NCBI RefSeq assembly: GCF_026341825.1
Contig: NZ_JAPENY010000003.1
Span: 1,178,001 to 1,242,000 of the forward strand
Direction: 5' to 3'
From: Streptomyces sp. NBC_00620
GTDB taxonomy: Bacteria > Actinomycetota > Actinomycetes > Streptomycetales > Streptomycetaceae
Length of the DNA stretch: 64,000 bases
The translations under genes were made by a program, and so were the position numbers. Below the pieces are notes generated by a model. It was not told the DNA's origin and did no database searches. It saw nothing but the letters and a program-made list of their open reading frames with translations. This document shows positions 44,196-52,082 of this stretch, piece after piece. Numbering within the stretch: the first letter of the stretch is position 1; every line of letters begins with the position of its first letter.

Positions 44196-46284
44196 CGCAC
44201 CGCTCGCGCAGCGACCGAAGGTGCGCGAGGTGATAGGCCGCGTTCTCCTTCGCGAGGGCCGCGAGTGCCTCGTCGATCAGTGGCAGCGCCTGCGCGAACT
44301 CGTCGCCGTCCAGGCGGGTTTCGGCGAGGTCGGTGAGGGCGCGTGCCGTGTTGTACGCCTCGCCGCTCTCCCGGAAGAACCGCAGCGCACGTTCCAGCCG
44401 CTCCCGCGCCTCATCGCGGCGTCCGAGGCCGCGCAGGGCGCGCCCCCGGTGGCGCTCCAACAGGGCGCGGGCGCGCGGCAGATCACCCGCGCCCTCGTCG
44501 TCGTGGCCGATGCCGTCGAGGACGACGGCCGCCTCCTCGAAGGAGTCGTACGCCTCCTGCCAGCGCCATTGGCGCAGTCGCAGCAGCCCGAGGAACTCGA
44601 CGGCGGAGGCGTGTCCGCGTGCGTGACCGGCCGCGTGTTCGTCCCGCGCCGCGGCGCGTGCCTCGGGCTCGGCCTCGTCCCAACGGTGCAACTCGGTGAG
44701 GGTGTGGGCGAGTTGGGCGTGCAGCGATCCGGCCGTCCGGGTGCCGGGGAAGTGGGCGTCGGCCGTGCGCGCGCCAATTCGGAGGGCGGGCAGGAGGACG
44801 TCGTGGTGGCCTGCCTTGAGCTGGAGCGGCCACAGGGCCTGGCAGAGCCTCGCGACGGTGTCCCAGTCTCGGAACTCCTCGGCGGCGTACACCGCTTGGA
44901 CGAGATTTCGTGACTCGGTGGCGAGTGCGGCCAGGGCCTCGCCCCGGTCCGCGTACCCGAGCGGGGAGATGCCGGAGGGGACCCGCCAGCTCTCCGGGAG
45001 TGCCGCCTGTGCGGCGCCGACCGCCAGGTGCAGGTATCCCTCGACGGTCCGGGACACGGCGGCGGAGCAGACGGCGATGCCGTCGGTGGCGGCCGCGGCG
45101 GCTTCCGCGTGGGCGCGGACGACGGGACGGTAGTGGTAGCGGCCGGCGCCGGTGCGCTCAAGGAGCAGCGTGTCGGCGAGTTCCTCCAGGAGCGGGGCCG
45201 CCTCGGTCTCCTCGATGTCCGCGGCTCGTGCGGCGGCCGCGGCGTCGAAGGCGGGCCAGTCGCGGAGGCCGGTCAGCCGGTAGAGCCGGGCCGCTTCGGG
45301 GCGCAGCAGCCGGTAGGAGTCCTCGGCCGCGGCGCGCACCGGATCGCTGCCGGGCTGCGGTGGCTCTTCCACCGGGGGTGCGGAGAGGCGGGGCGCGGCA
45401 GCGCGCAGGGCGTACGGCGAGCCGCCGCAGCGCTCCAGTACGGCGGGCAGCGTGGCCTTGGCCGCGGTGATCGCGGGCTTGCCGGCCAGGTCGGTGAGGA
45501 GCCGTAGCGCGTCGCGCCGGGCCAGGGGGTCGACCTGGACCGGCAGGGCGTCGATGCCGGGGAACGGGCGACGGGTGACGACGACCGTGAACACGCCGGG
45601 CGCGGGGGTGAGCAGCGGGCGGATCTGCGCGGCGGACTGGGCATGGTCGAGCACCAGCAGCAGGCGTCGGTCGGCCAGGTGACGCCCGAAGCGGTCGACG
45701 CGGTCCTCGGTGGAGGGCGGTATCTCCTCGTCGGGCAGGCCGAGTTGGCGCAGCAGTGAGCTCAGGAGCGCCCCTGTGTCGGTCGCGCCGGGGCCGCGCA
45801 GGTCGGCATAGAGCTGACCGTCCGGGAAACGGTCCGCCTGGCGCCAGCCCCAGTGCACGGCCAGCGTGCTGGTGCCCATGCCCTCCCGGCCGTGCAGGAG
45901 TGCCACCCGGGGGCTGCCGTCGAACGCCCGCGAGGCCTCTTTGTCCAGGAGTTTCAACGCCTTCTGACGGTCCGTGAAGTACCTGGTGGACGGGGGCAGA
46001 CGGGGATGCTCGGGCCGGGAACCGGCACCCGGCATCCGCACTCCCTGCGCGAACAGGGTCCAGGCGCGGGCGAGTTGTTGATCGCCCTGCACACGCTCGT
46101 GCACCAACTGCGCGACCTGCGTCAGCTGTTCGGCGTTCGTCGGTGCCGCGACCTCCCGGCCCGCGATCCGGCGTACCAGTCCCCCGGTCGACTCCCAGGC
46201 CCATCTGCCCGCTTCGTTGGCCATTCCCGAGCCGACGGTTCCGAGCACCGCCGAGATGGCCGCCAACGAGATGGGATCCAGCAT
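44170..46284 (-). CDS. STAND/NB-ARC-like protein with TPR repeats, degenerate P-loop
   Basis: 704 residues. The N-terminal stretch (1-95) is helical. An NB-ARC-like domain follows: VALLHGREGMGTSTLAVHWGW (about 127-147) stands where AfsR-type proteins have a GxGGVGKT P-loop, so the essential Lys is Thr138. The Walker B-like strand is RLLLVLDHAQSAAQI. The C-terminal third (about 480-700) contains tetratricopeptide repeats such as ALEFLG-like AVEFLGLLRLRQWRWQEAYDSFEEA. No SARP DNA-binding domain is present. It may act as a scaffold or regulator that no longer hydrolyses ATP. ATG at 46284 has GGGGAG upstream. Its end overlaps the convergent gene by 26 bp. Confidence 0.78.
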   Translation of the reverse strand: MLDPISLAAISAVLGTVGSGMANEAGRWAWESTGGLVRRIAGREVAAPTNAEQLTQVAQLVHERVQGDQQLARAWTLFAQGVRMPGAGSRPEHPRLPPSTRYFTDRQKALKLLDKEASRAFDGSPRVALLHGREGMGTSTLAVHWGWRQADRFPDGQLYADLRGPGATDTGALLSSLLRQLGLPDEEIPPSTEDRVDRFGRHLADRRLLLVLDHAQSAAQIRPLLTPAPGVFTVVVTRRPFPGIDALPVQVDPLARRDALRLLTDLAGKPAITAAKATLPAVLERCGGSPYALRAAAPRLSAPPVEEPPQPGSDPVRAAAEDSYRLLRPEAARLYRLTGLRDWPAFDAAAAARAADIEETEAAPLLEELADTLLLERTGAGRYHYRPVVRAHAEAAAAATDGIAVCSAAVSRTVEGYLHLAVGAAQAALPESWRVPSGISPLGYADRGEALAALATESRNLVQAVYAAEEFRDWDTVARLCQALWPLQLKAGHHDVLLPALRIGARTADAHFPGTRTAGSLHAQLAHTLTELHRWDEAEPEARAAARDEHAAGHARGHASAVEFLGLLRLRQWRWQEAYDSFEEAAVVLDGIGHDDEGAGDLPRARALLERHRGRALRGLGRRDEARERLERALRFFRESGEAYNTARALTDLAETRLDGDEFAQALPLIDEALAALAKENAAYHLAHLRSLRERCVSAAGPLE

Positions 46285-46488
46285 GCCCCCGCACTCCCCG
46301 CTTCCCGCACCCGCGCCCAGCAGGGCGTCTCGCACCGCACACCGATGTCGGGTTCGACCATACGCGGCACGCGAAGCGAGGCGACGGCACAACCGGCCGT
46401 TTCAGCAGCCCAGTTGATGGCGCACCACCGCATCCGCGGCCCGGTCGGCCGCCGCCCGCCGGAAGCCCGCCGAGCGGCCGAGAGCCCC

Positions 46489-47100
46489 CTACCGCTCCGG
46501 CGGCGCCTGGTTCGTCGTTCGCGCCCCGTCCAGGAGAGGGCCGAGTTCCCGGGACACAGTCGTCAGGGCGCGTACGTCCCGCTCGGCTCTGGCGATGAGG
46601 AGCGCTCCCTCCAACGCGCTGATCATGAGGGTGGCGAGCGGCTCGGCCCTGTCGCGCGGTACGTCCAGATCCGTCAGCGCCTCCGCCACCGGGCGGTTCC
46701 AGCGGGCGAACGCGGCGGCGGCAGCGGTCCTCGTGGACTCGGTGGACTCCGCGCAGTCCACGGTCGCCGCCGCCACGGGGCAGCCCGAGGTGTATCCCGC
46801 TGTCCGGAGCTCCTCGGTCCACTGCCGCACCATCGCCGCGAACAGACCACTCGGCGTCGGTTCCGGCAGCTCGGCGAGGAAGCGGGCGACGCGCTTGCCC
46901 GCGTAGCGCCCTGCCCAGTCGACGGCCTCGTTGACCAACTGCTCCTTGCCGCCCGGGAAGTAGTGCTGGAGCGAGCCGCGCGGCGCCCCGGCATGCACGG
47001 CGACCTCGCGCATGCCCGTCGCGGTGACCCCGTCGCGCCGGATGAGCTGCGCCGCGCTGAACACCATCCGCTCGCGCGGGCCCCGCTCGGAACCCGTCAT
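46489..47100 (-). CDS. TetR family regulator (LmrA/YxaF-like)
   Basis: 203 residues. HTH: RERMVFSAAQLIRRDGVTATGMREVAVHAGAPRGSLQHYFPGGKEQLV, with the GSLQHYFPGGKEQL sequence typical of the LmrA/YxaF branch. ATG at 47100 lies 6 bases after GGGAGG; the adjacent ATG at 47103 is an alternative. Divergent from a dehydrogenase gene with two identical palindromes in the gap, which it probably controls along with itself. Confidence 0.88.
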   Translation of the reverse strand: MTGSERGPRERMVFSAAQLIRRDGVTATGMREVAVHAGAPRGSLQHYFPGGKEQLVNEAVDWAGRYAGKRVARFLAELPEPTPSGLFAAMVRQWTEELRTAGYTSGCPVAAATVDCAESTESTRTAAAAAFARWNRPVAEALTDLDVPRDRAEPLATLMISALEGALLIARAERDVRALTTVSRELGPLLDGARTTNQAPPER

Positions 47101-47142
47101 CATCGGCCTCCCGCCCTGACTGCCGTACACATCGGATCTCAT

Positions 47143-47185
47143 TATGACAGCCGTCATGAAGCTCGCTACTATGACAGCCGTCATG
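47143..47185. promoter_or_regulatory. two identical 16-bp operators, TATGACAGCCGTCATG
   Basis: Exact copies at 47143-47158 and 47170-47185, each an inverted repeat ATGAC-AGCC-GTCAT, with start points 27 bp apart. They fill the gap between the TetR gene and the beta-HAD dehydrogenase gene. Confidence 0.75.
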
Positions 47186-47237
47186 GGCAGCAGCGGGGTG
47201 GCCCGGCCCTCTCGCCGGCCAGAGACGGCGGTGCGTC

Positions 47238-48170
47238 GTGTACGTGGGTTTCATCGGCCTCGGAACCATGGGGCAGCCCATGGCCCTCAATCTGGCCCGG
47301 GCCGGAACCGCCCTCCTCGTCTGGAACCGCACGGCTGCCAGAGCCGAGCCGCTGCGCGCGGCCGGCGCCGAGGTGGCGTCCCGTCCCGCCGAGGTCTTCG
47401 AGCGTGCCCGCGTCGTGTTCCTGATGCTGGCGGACGGAACCGCGATCGACGAGGCCCTGGGACGGGGCACCCCCGACTTCGCCAGGCACGTCGCCGGGCA
47501 CACCGTGGTCCACATGGGGACGACGTCGCCGGAGTACTCGCGCGGACTGGAGGCCGACATCCGCGAGGCAGGCGGCCGGTACGCCGAGGCCCCCGTCTCC
47601 GGATCACGGGTTCCTGCCCAGGCCGGGCAGCTCGTGGCGATGCTCGCCGGGGACGCCGTGGCTGCCGAGGAAGTGCGCCCGCTGCTCGGGCCGATGTGTC
47701 AGGAGACGTTCGACTGCGGGCCGGTGCCGAACGCCCTGCTGATGAAGCTCTCGGTGAATCTGTTCCTGATCACCCTGGTGACCGGCCTCAGCGAGGCGTT
47801 CCACTTCGCCGACCGGCAGGGCCTCGACCGGAAGCTGTTCCTGGAAGTGCTGGGTGCCGGCCCGATGTCCAGCGCCGTATCCCGCATGAAGGCCCCGAAG
47901 CTGCTGGAGCGGGACTTCGCCGTGCAGGCCGCGGTCCGCAACGTACTGGTGAACAACGAGCTGATCGCCGAGGCGGCCAGGAAGTCCGGCCTGGCCTCCC
48001 CGTTGCTGGACGTCTGCCACGCCCTCTTCGAGGAGACCGTGGCGCTGGGACACGGCGGGTCCGACATGGCCGCCGTGCTCCACGCGATCGAGGCCCGCAC
48101 CGAAGGCGCGAGCGGAGAAGGTCCGGTGTCAGCCGGGAATGCCGTAGGCGCGCTCGACGTGGAGCCGTAG
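47238..48170 (+). CDS. NAD(P)-dependent beta-hydroxyacid dehydrogenase
   Basis: 310-residue member of the 3-hydroxyisobutyrate/6-phosphogluconate dehydrogenase-like family, possibly an imine reductase. VGFIGLGTMGQPMALNLARAG is the cofactor loop, FADAPVSGS-like YAEAPVSGSRVPAQAGQL the substrate loop, and NALLMKLSVNLFL carries the catalytic Lys. GTG at 47238. Likely repressed by the TetR protein across the operator pair. Its 3' end overlaps the convergent PPOX gene by 42 bp. Confidence 0.88.
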   Translation: MYVGFIGLGTMGQPMALNLARAGTALLVWNRTAARAEPLRAAGAEVASRPAEVFERARVVFLMLADGTAIDEALGRGTPDFARHVAGHTVVHMGTTSPEYSRGLEADIREAGGRYAEAPVSGSRVPAQAGQLVAMLAGDAVAAEEVRPLLGPMCQETFDCGPVPNALLMKLSVNLFLITLVTGLSEAFHFADRQGLDRKLFLEVLGAGPMSSAVSRMKAPKLLERDFAVQAAVRNVLVNNELIAEAARKSGLASPLLDVCHALFEETVALGHGGSDMAAVLHAIEARTEGASGEGPVSAGNAVGALDVEP

Positions 48171-48563
48171 CACCAGTCGGCGGTCGCGGACCATGGCGGC
48201 GCGGTAGTCGTCCCAGTCGGGGTGCTCGCCCACCACATCGCGGTAGTAGCGGATGAGTTCCTCGACGGTCTCGTCGTGCGGGTCCGAGGCGACGGGCGTC
48301 AGATCCGCCGTGCCCTCGGCAACCGTGTAGGCCCTCCGGCTCTCGCTGGTCACGTGGTACGAGGCCCGTGCGTCCCGGCGCAGATTGCGGGTCTTGGCGC
48401 GGTCGTCCGTGAGTGAGATCCGGATGATGCGTTCGTCGGGGTAGTAGGCGTGGCTGACATTCGACAGCTGGGGCCGGCCGTCCTTCTTGAGGGTGACGAG
48501 CACCCCGCCCTTGTACTCGGAGAGCAGCTTGAGCAGTGCGTCCTGCGTCGCGTCCTGAGTCAT
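48129..48563 (-). CDS. PPOX-class F420-dependent oxidoreductase
   Basis: 144-residue split-barrel flavin/F420-binding protein. GVLVTLKKDGRPQLSNVSHAYYPDERIIRISLTDDRAKTRNLRRD is characteristic of the Streptomyces F420H2-dependent branch. It probably reduces a small molecule; the substrate is unknown. ATG at 48563. It is divergent from a TetR gene, with paired TAGACA palindromes between them, so it is likely a target of that regulator. Confidence 0.87.
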   Translation of the reverse strand: MTQDATQDALLKLLSEYKGGVLVTLKKDGRPQLSNVSHAYYPDERIIRISLTDDRAKTRNLRRDARASYHVTSESRRAYTVAEGTADLTPVASDPHDETVEELIRYYRDVVGEHPDWDDYRAAMVRDRRLVLRLHVERAYGIPG

Positions 48564-48602
48564 GGCCTGGTCAACGCTGCGGGCAGCGCCGGGCATTCCT
48601 GG

Positions 48603-48638
48603 TAGACACTGTCTACTCACCCTGGTAGACAGTGTCTA
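48603..48638. promoter_or_regulatory. paired operators TAGACA-N-TGTCTA
   Basis: TAGACACTGTCTA (48603-48615) and TAGACAGTGTCTA (48626-48638) are perfect inverted repeats with a single central base, 23 bp apart. The second overlaps the A of the TetR ATG. Both are preceded by GG. They lie between the divergent PPOX and TetR genes. Confidence 0.75.
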
Positions 48639-49219
48639 TGAACAGCGAGCAAGAGGCGGGACTGCGGGCCCGCCTGATCGAGACCGGGGTCGACCTGGTG
48701 GCCGCCGAAGGCGCCCAGGCGCTGTCCCTGCGTGAGATCGCCCGGCGGGCCGGGGTCTCCCACGGAGCCCCGCGCCGCTATTTCCCCACACACCTGGAGT
48801 TGCTGTCCGCCATCGCCCGCCGGGGTTTCACCGACCTCGGAACCCGGGCGGCGGAGTCACTCTCGGGCGAGGCGTCGTCTCCCCGCGCCCAGCTCAGCAC
48901 ACTGGGGCGGGTCTACCTGGACTTCGCGCTCACCAACCGCGGAATGTACGAGCTGATGTTCCGTCACGATCTGCTGGAGAGCAATCGGCTGGGACTCCGC
49001 GAGACGAGCCTGCCGCTGTTCGGCGCCCTGGTGGACCTGGTCGGCCAGGTCCGGCCCGAGGCCGACGCGCAGGTCGTCGCGGGTGCGTTGTGGGCGAACC
49101 TGCACGGGATCGCCCAGCTGTGGAGCTTCGGCAGCCTCCAACTCACCACGGGCGCGGACGACTTCGTACCCCTGCTGCATGCGGCACTGGACGCGCACCT
49201 GGGGCCCGAGCCCCGATGA
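48638..49219 (+). CDS. TetR family regulator
   Basis: 193 residues. HTH: LIETGVDLVAAEGAQALSLREIARRAGVSHGAPRRYFPTHLELLSAI. The ligand domain has the WHG-type NRGMYELMFRHDLL signature. The ATG at 48638 has no ribosome site because the operator occupies that position, so leaderless translation is likely; a GTG at 48632 is the alternative. It overlaps the exporter start (ATGA), forming a classic regulator-exporter pair. Confidence 0.88.
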   Translation: MNSEQEAGLRARLIETGVDLVAAEGAQALSLREIARRAGVSHGAPRRYFPTHLELLSAIARRGFTDLGTRAAESLSGEASSPRAQLSTLGRVYLDFALTNRGMYELMFRHDLLESNRLGLRETSLPLFGALVDLVGQVRPEADAQVVAGALWANLHGIAQLWSFGSLQLTTGADDFVPLLHAALDAHLGPEPR

Positions 49220-50793
49220 ACTCCCGCTTCCACCGTCGGCTCACGCTCGCGAGCAGTGTCACCGGCGCCGTGGCGGTCGCCCTGGACGGAACCGTGCTCA
49301 CCGTCGCGCAGCCCACCCTGCAACGCGATCTGCACGCCACGTTCGCACAGGTCCAGTGGACGAGCACCGGCTACCTCATCGCGGTCGCGAGCCTGTTGGT
49401 GTTCGCGGGCCGGCTCGGGGACCGCTACGGGCACCAACAGGTCTTCGCCGTGGGGATCCTGGGATTCGGCGCGACGTCGGCGGCGATCGGTTTCGCGCCC
49501 GGCATCGAATCGGTGATCGGACTGCGGGTGGCGCAGGGCGTGTTCGGCGCGCTGCTGCAACCTGCCACGCTGGGGATGCTGCGCGCCGCCTATCCCGCCG
49601 ACCGGCTCGGGATGCCCATCGCGCTGCGCACCAGTGCCATCGGTCTCGCGGCCGCGGCCGGTCCGGTGGTCGGCGGGGCGCTGGTGACCGCTCTGGGCTG
49701 GCGCGCGGTCTTCTTCCTCAACGTCGTGCCCGCGCTGGTCATGGGCGTCCTGGCGCTCGCCGTCCGGGGCCCGGCCCGGAGCAGGGCCGCCTCGGGCGGA
49801 CTCGACGTGCCGGGGGCCTGTCTGCTCGCGGTCGCGCTGGTGAGTCTGGTGCACACGCTGGTCGGGATACCGGAGGCCGGCTGGACGACGGCGTCCACGC
49901 TCGGCCTTGTGGTGGTCATGGGCGTCCTGGCGCTCGCCGTCCGGGGCCCGGCCCGGAGCAGGGCCGCCTCGGGCGGACTCGACGTGCCGGGGGCCTGTCT
50001 GCTCGCGGTCGCGCTGGTGAGTCTGGTGCACACGCTGGTCGGGATACCGGAGGCCGGCTGGACGACGGCGTCCACGCTCGGCCTTGTGGTGGTCATGGCC
50101 GCGGGCGCCGCCTTCGTACGTCACGAGCGCCGCACCGCGAGCCCGTTGGTGCCCTACGACGTCCTCGGCTCCGCGACCGTCGGTGCGGCGCTCGGCATTC
50201 TGGTGGCCGGGTCGGCGGCGATGCTGGGCTCATTGTTCGTCGGCAGCTACTACCTGCAGGAGGTCCTGGAGCTGGACCCGCTGCAGACCAGCCTGCGGGC
50301 GCTGCCCGGGGCCGTGATGATGGTGCTGGGCGCGCCGGTTGCGGCTGTGCTGCTGCGCCGGCAGGGTGCGCGCCGGACGACGCTGGCCGGGATGATCGCC
50401 CTGACTTCGGGTGTCCTGCTGCTCTCCCGGCTCGACCGGGCCTCGACGGCCGTGTCGATCGGCGGTGGGTTCCTGCTGCTCGGCGCCGGTTTCGGGACGG
50501 TGATGGTCACCGCGACGGCTGTTCTCGTACGGCAGGCCTCGGCGGAGTCGGCCGGAGTGGCGGGCGGGCTGCAGCAGACGGCGATGAATGTGGGCCCGAC
50601 GCTGGGCGTCGCGACCGCGACCCTGCTGATGGCACTCGGGACCGGTGTCGACATGGGCCCGCCGCTGACGGCACTCGCGGCCGTGTCCGCGCTCGGCGTC
50701 ATGCTCGCGGTGAGGCTACCGGGGCCACCGGGATCCCCGGGACGCATTCGCCAGGAGTCCATCAACAAGTACGGGGCAGGCGACGGTTCATGA
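49216..50793 (+). CDS. MFS drug exporter, DHA2/EmrB type, with internal 59-residue duplication
   Basis: 525 residues. Typical DHA2 features: DGTVLTVAQPTLQRDLHATFAQVQWTSTGYLIAVA-type span 1 region and loop GRLGDRYGHQQVF, then RVAQGVFGALLQPATLGML. Residues about 176-234 are repeated exactly as 235-293. The unit holds two hydrophobic stretches, LLAVALVSLVHTLVGI and STLGLVVVMGVLALAV, so the usual 14 spans may become 16 with topology kept. Without the duplicate the protein would have about 466 residues, normal for the family. It is translationally coupled to the TetR gene. Confidence 0.9.
   Translation: MNSRFHRRLTLASSVTGAVAVALDGTVLTVAQPTLQRDLHATFAQVQWTSTGYLIAVASLLVFAGRLGDRYGHQQVFAVGILGFGATSAAIGFAPGIESVIGLRVAQGVFGALLQPATLGMLRAAYPADRLGMPIALRTSAIGLAAAAGPVVGGALVTALGWRAVFFLNVVPALVMGVLALAVRGPARSRAASGGLDVPGACLLAVALVSLVHTLVGIPEAGWTTASTLGLVVVMGVLALAVRGPARSRAASGGLDVPGACLLAVALVSLVHTLVGIPEAGWTTASTLGLVVVMAAGAAFVRHERRTASPLVPYDVLGSATVGAALGILVAGSAAMLGSLFVGSYYLQEVLELDPLQTSLRALPGAVMMVLGAPVAAVLLRRQGARRTTLAGMIALTSGVLLLSRLDRASTAVSIGGGFLLLGAGFGTVMVTATAVLVRQASAESAGVAGGLQQTAMNVGPTLGVATATLLMALGTGVDMGPPLTALAAVSALGVMLAVRLPGPPGSPGRIRQESINKYGAGDGS
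49741..50094 (+). repeat. exact 177-bp tandem duplication (2 copies)
   Basis: Bases 49741-49917 and 49918-50094 are identical. Both ends and the junction carry TGGTCATGG, a 9-base microhomology that explains the duplication by slippage or unequal exchange. The period of 59 codons keeps the frame. Confidence 0.96.
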
Positions 50794-50849
50794 ATCCGTA
50801 GGGGACCATGAAGCGAGTTGGTCCAAGAGCCGCAGCCCGGAGGAGAACC

Positions 50850-52076
50850 ATGGGACACCTGCGACAGGAGGCCGAGCCGCGCGAGGCCGGCCTCGATCCG
50901 AAGGCGCTGGCCCGCCTCGATCAGCATTTTGCCCACCTCGTCGGGGACGGAAGACTCCCCGGGTACCTCGTGTCCGTGTCCCGGCACGGCCGCGTCGCCC
51001 ACCTCACCGCCTACGGCTGCCGTGACCGGGCGGCCGGGCTCCCCGTCGAGACCGACACCCTGTGGCGGATGTACTCGATGACCAAGCCGGTCACCTCGGT
51101 CGCCGCGCTGATGCTCCTCGAGGAGGGACGCATCCGGCTCGACGACCCCGTCGCCGACTTCCTCCCGGCCTTCGCCGACCCCCAGGTGTACGTCGACGGA
51201 TCCGGCGCGGACACCAGGACCCGCCCTGCCGCACAACCCATCCTGATCCGGCACCTGTTGACGCAGACAGCGGGCCTGACCTTCGGCTTCTACCACTCGC
51301 ATCCCGTCGACGCGCTGTACCGGGGCGCCGGTCTTGAGTCGTCCGTGCCGCCGGGCGCGGATCTGGCCGAGACGTGCGAGGTGTACGCCGGACTGCCGCT
51401 CCAGTTCGAGCCGGGCACGCAGTGGAACTACTCGGTCGCCACCAATGTCCTCAGCCGCGTCATCGAGGTGGTCTCCGGCCAGGACCTCGACGAGTTCCTG
51501 GCCGAGCGGATCTTCGCACCGCTCGGTATGAAGGACGCCGGATTCTGTGTCACGGGCGAGCAGGAGGGCCGGCTGGCCGAGTTGTACGGCGAGGACGACG
51601 AGGGCGGGATCACCCCGATCGCCGGGCTGCCCCTGCACGGCCGCCCCCGCTGCGTGTCCGGGAGCGGCGGCATGGTGGCCACCGCCCACGACTACCACCG
51701 CTTCATGGAACTGCTCCGCCTGCGCGGAACACTCGACGGCACCCGCCTGCTGAAGCCCGGGACCGTGGACCTGATGGCGTCCAACCACCTCCCCGGCAAC
51801 GCCGACCGCCGCACCTTCGGCAGCCCGGTCCACCAGGAGCCCGGCAACGCGGGCCTCGGCTTCGGCCTCGGCGTCTCCGTCGTGGTGGACCCGGAGATCA
51901 CCCAGTCCCCGACGGGGCAGGGCGCGTACGGCTGGAGCGGAGTGGCCGGTACGACGTTCTGGGTCGACCCGGCCAACGACCTGACCGTGCAGTTCCTGAC
52001 CCAGGTCCGCCCCACCTCCTCCCACTCGGTCTTCCGCGAGCTGAAGCGACTGGTGCACGAGGCGGTGCTGGACTGA
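50850..52076 (+). CDS. beta-lactamase-family serine hydrolase
   Basis: 408 residues, class C beta-lactamase/esterase fold. The nucleophile motif SMTK lies near residue 78 (MYSMTKPVTS), the second motif is WNYSVATNV, and GWSGVAGTTFWVDP near the C-terminus replaces the KTG strand. No signal peptide, so probably a cytoplasmic esterase. ATG at 50850 has GGAGGAG five bases upstream and is preferred over the ATG at 50808. It converges with the dehydrogenase operon. Confidence 0.88.
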   Translation: MGHLRQEAEPREAGLDPKALARLDQHFAHLVGDGRLPGYLVSVSRHGRVAHLTAYGCRDRAAGLPVETDTLWRMYSMTKPVTSVAALMLLEEGRIRLDDPVADFLPAFADPQVYVDGSGADTRTRPAAQPILIRHLLTQTAGLTFGFYHSHPVDALYRGAGLESSVPPGADLAETCEVYAGLPLQFEPGTQWNYSVATNVLSRVIEVVSGQDLDEFLAERIFAPLGMKDAGFCVTGEQEGRLAELYGEDDEGGITPIAGLPLHGRPRCVSGSGGMVATAHDYHRFMELLRLRGTLDGTRLLKPGTVDLMASNHLPGNADRRTFGSPVHQEPGNAGLGFGLGVSVVVDPEITQSPTGQGAYGWSGVAGTTFWVDPANDLTVQFLTQVRPTSSHSVFRELKRLVHEAVLD

Positions 52077-52082
52077 CCCCGG

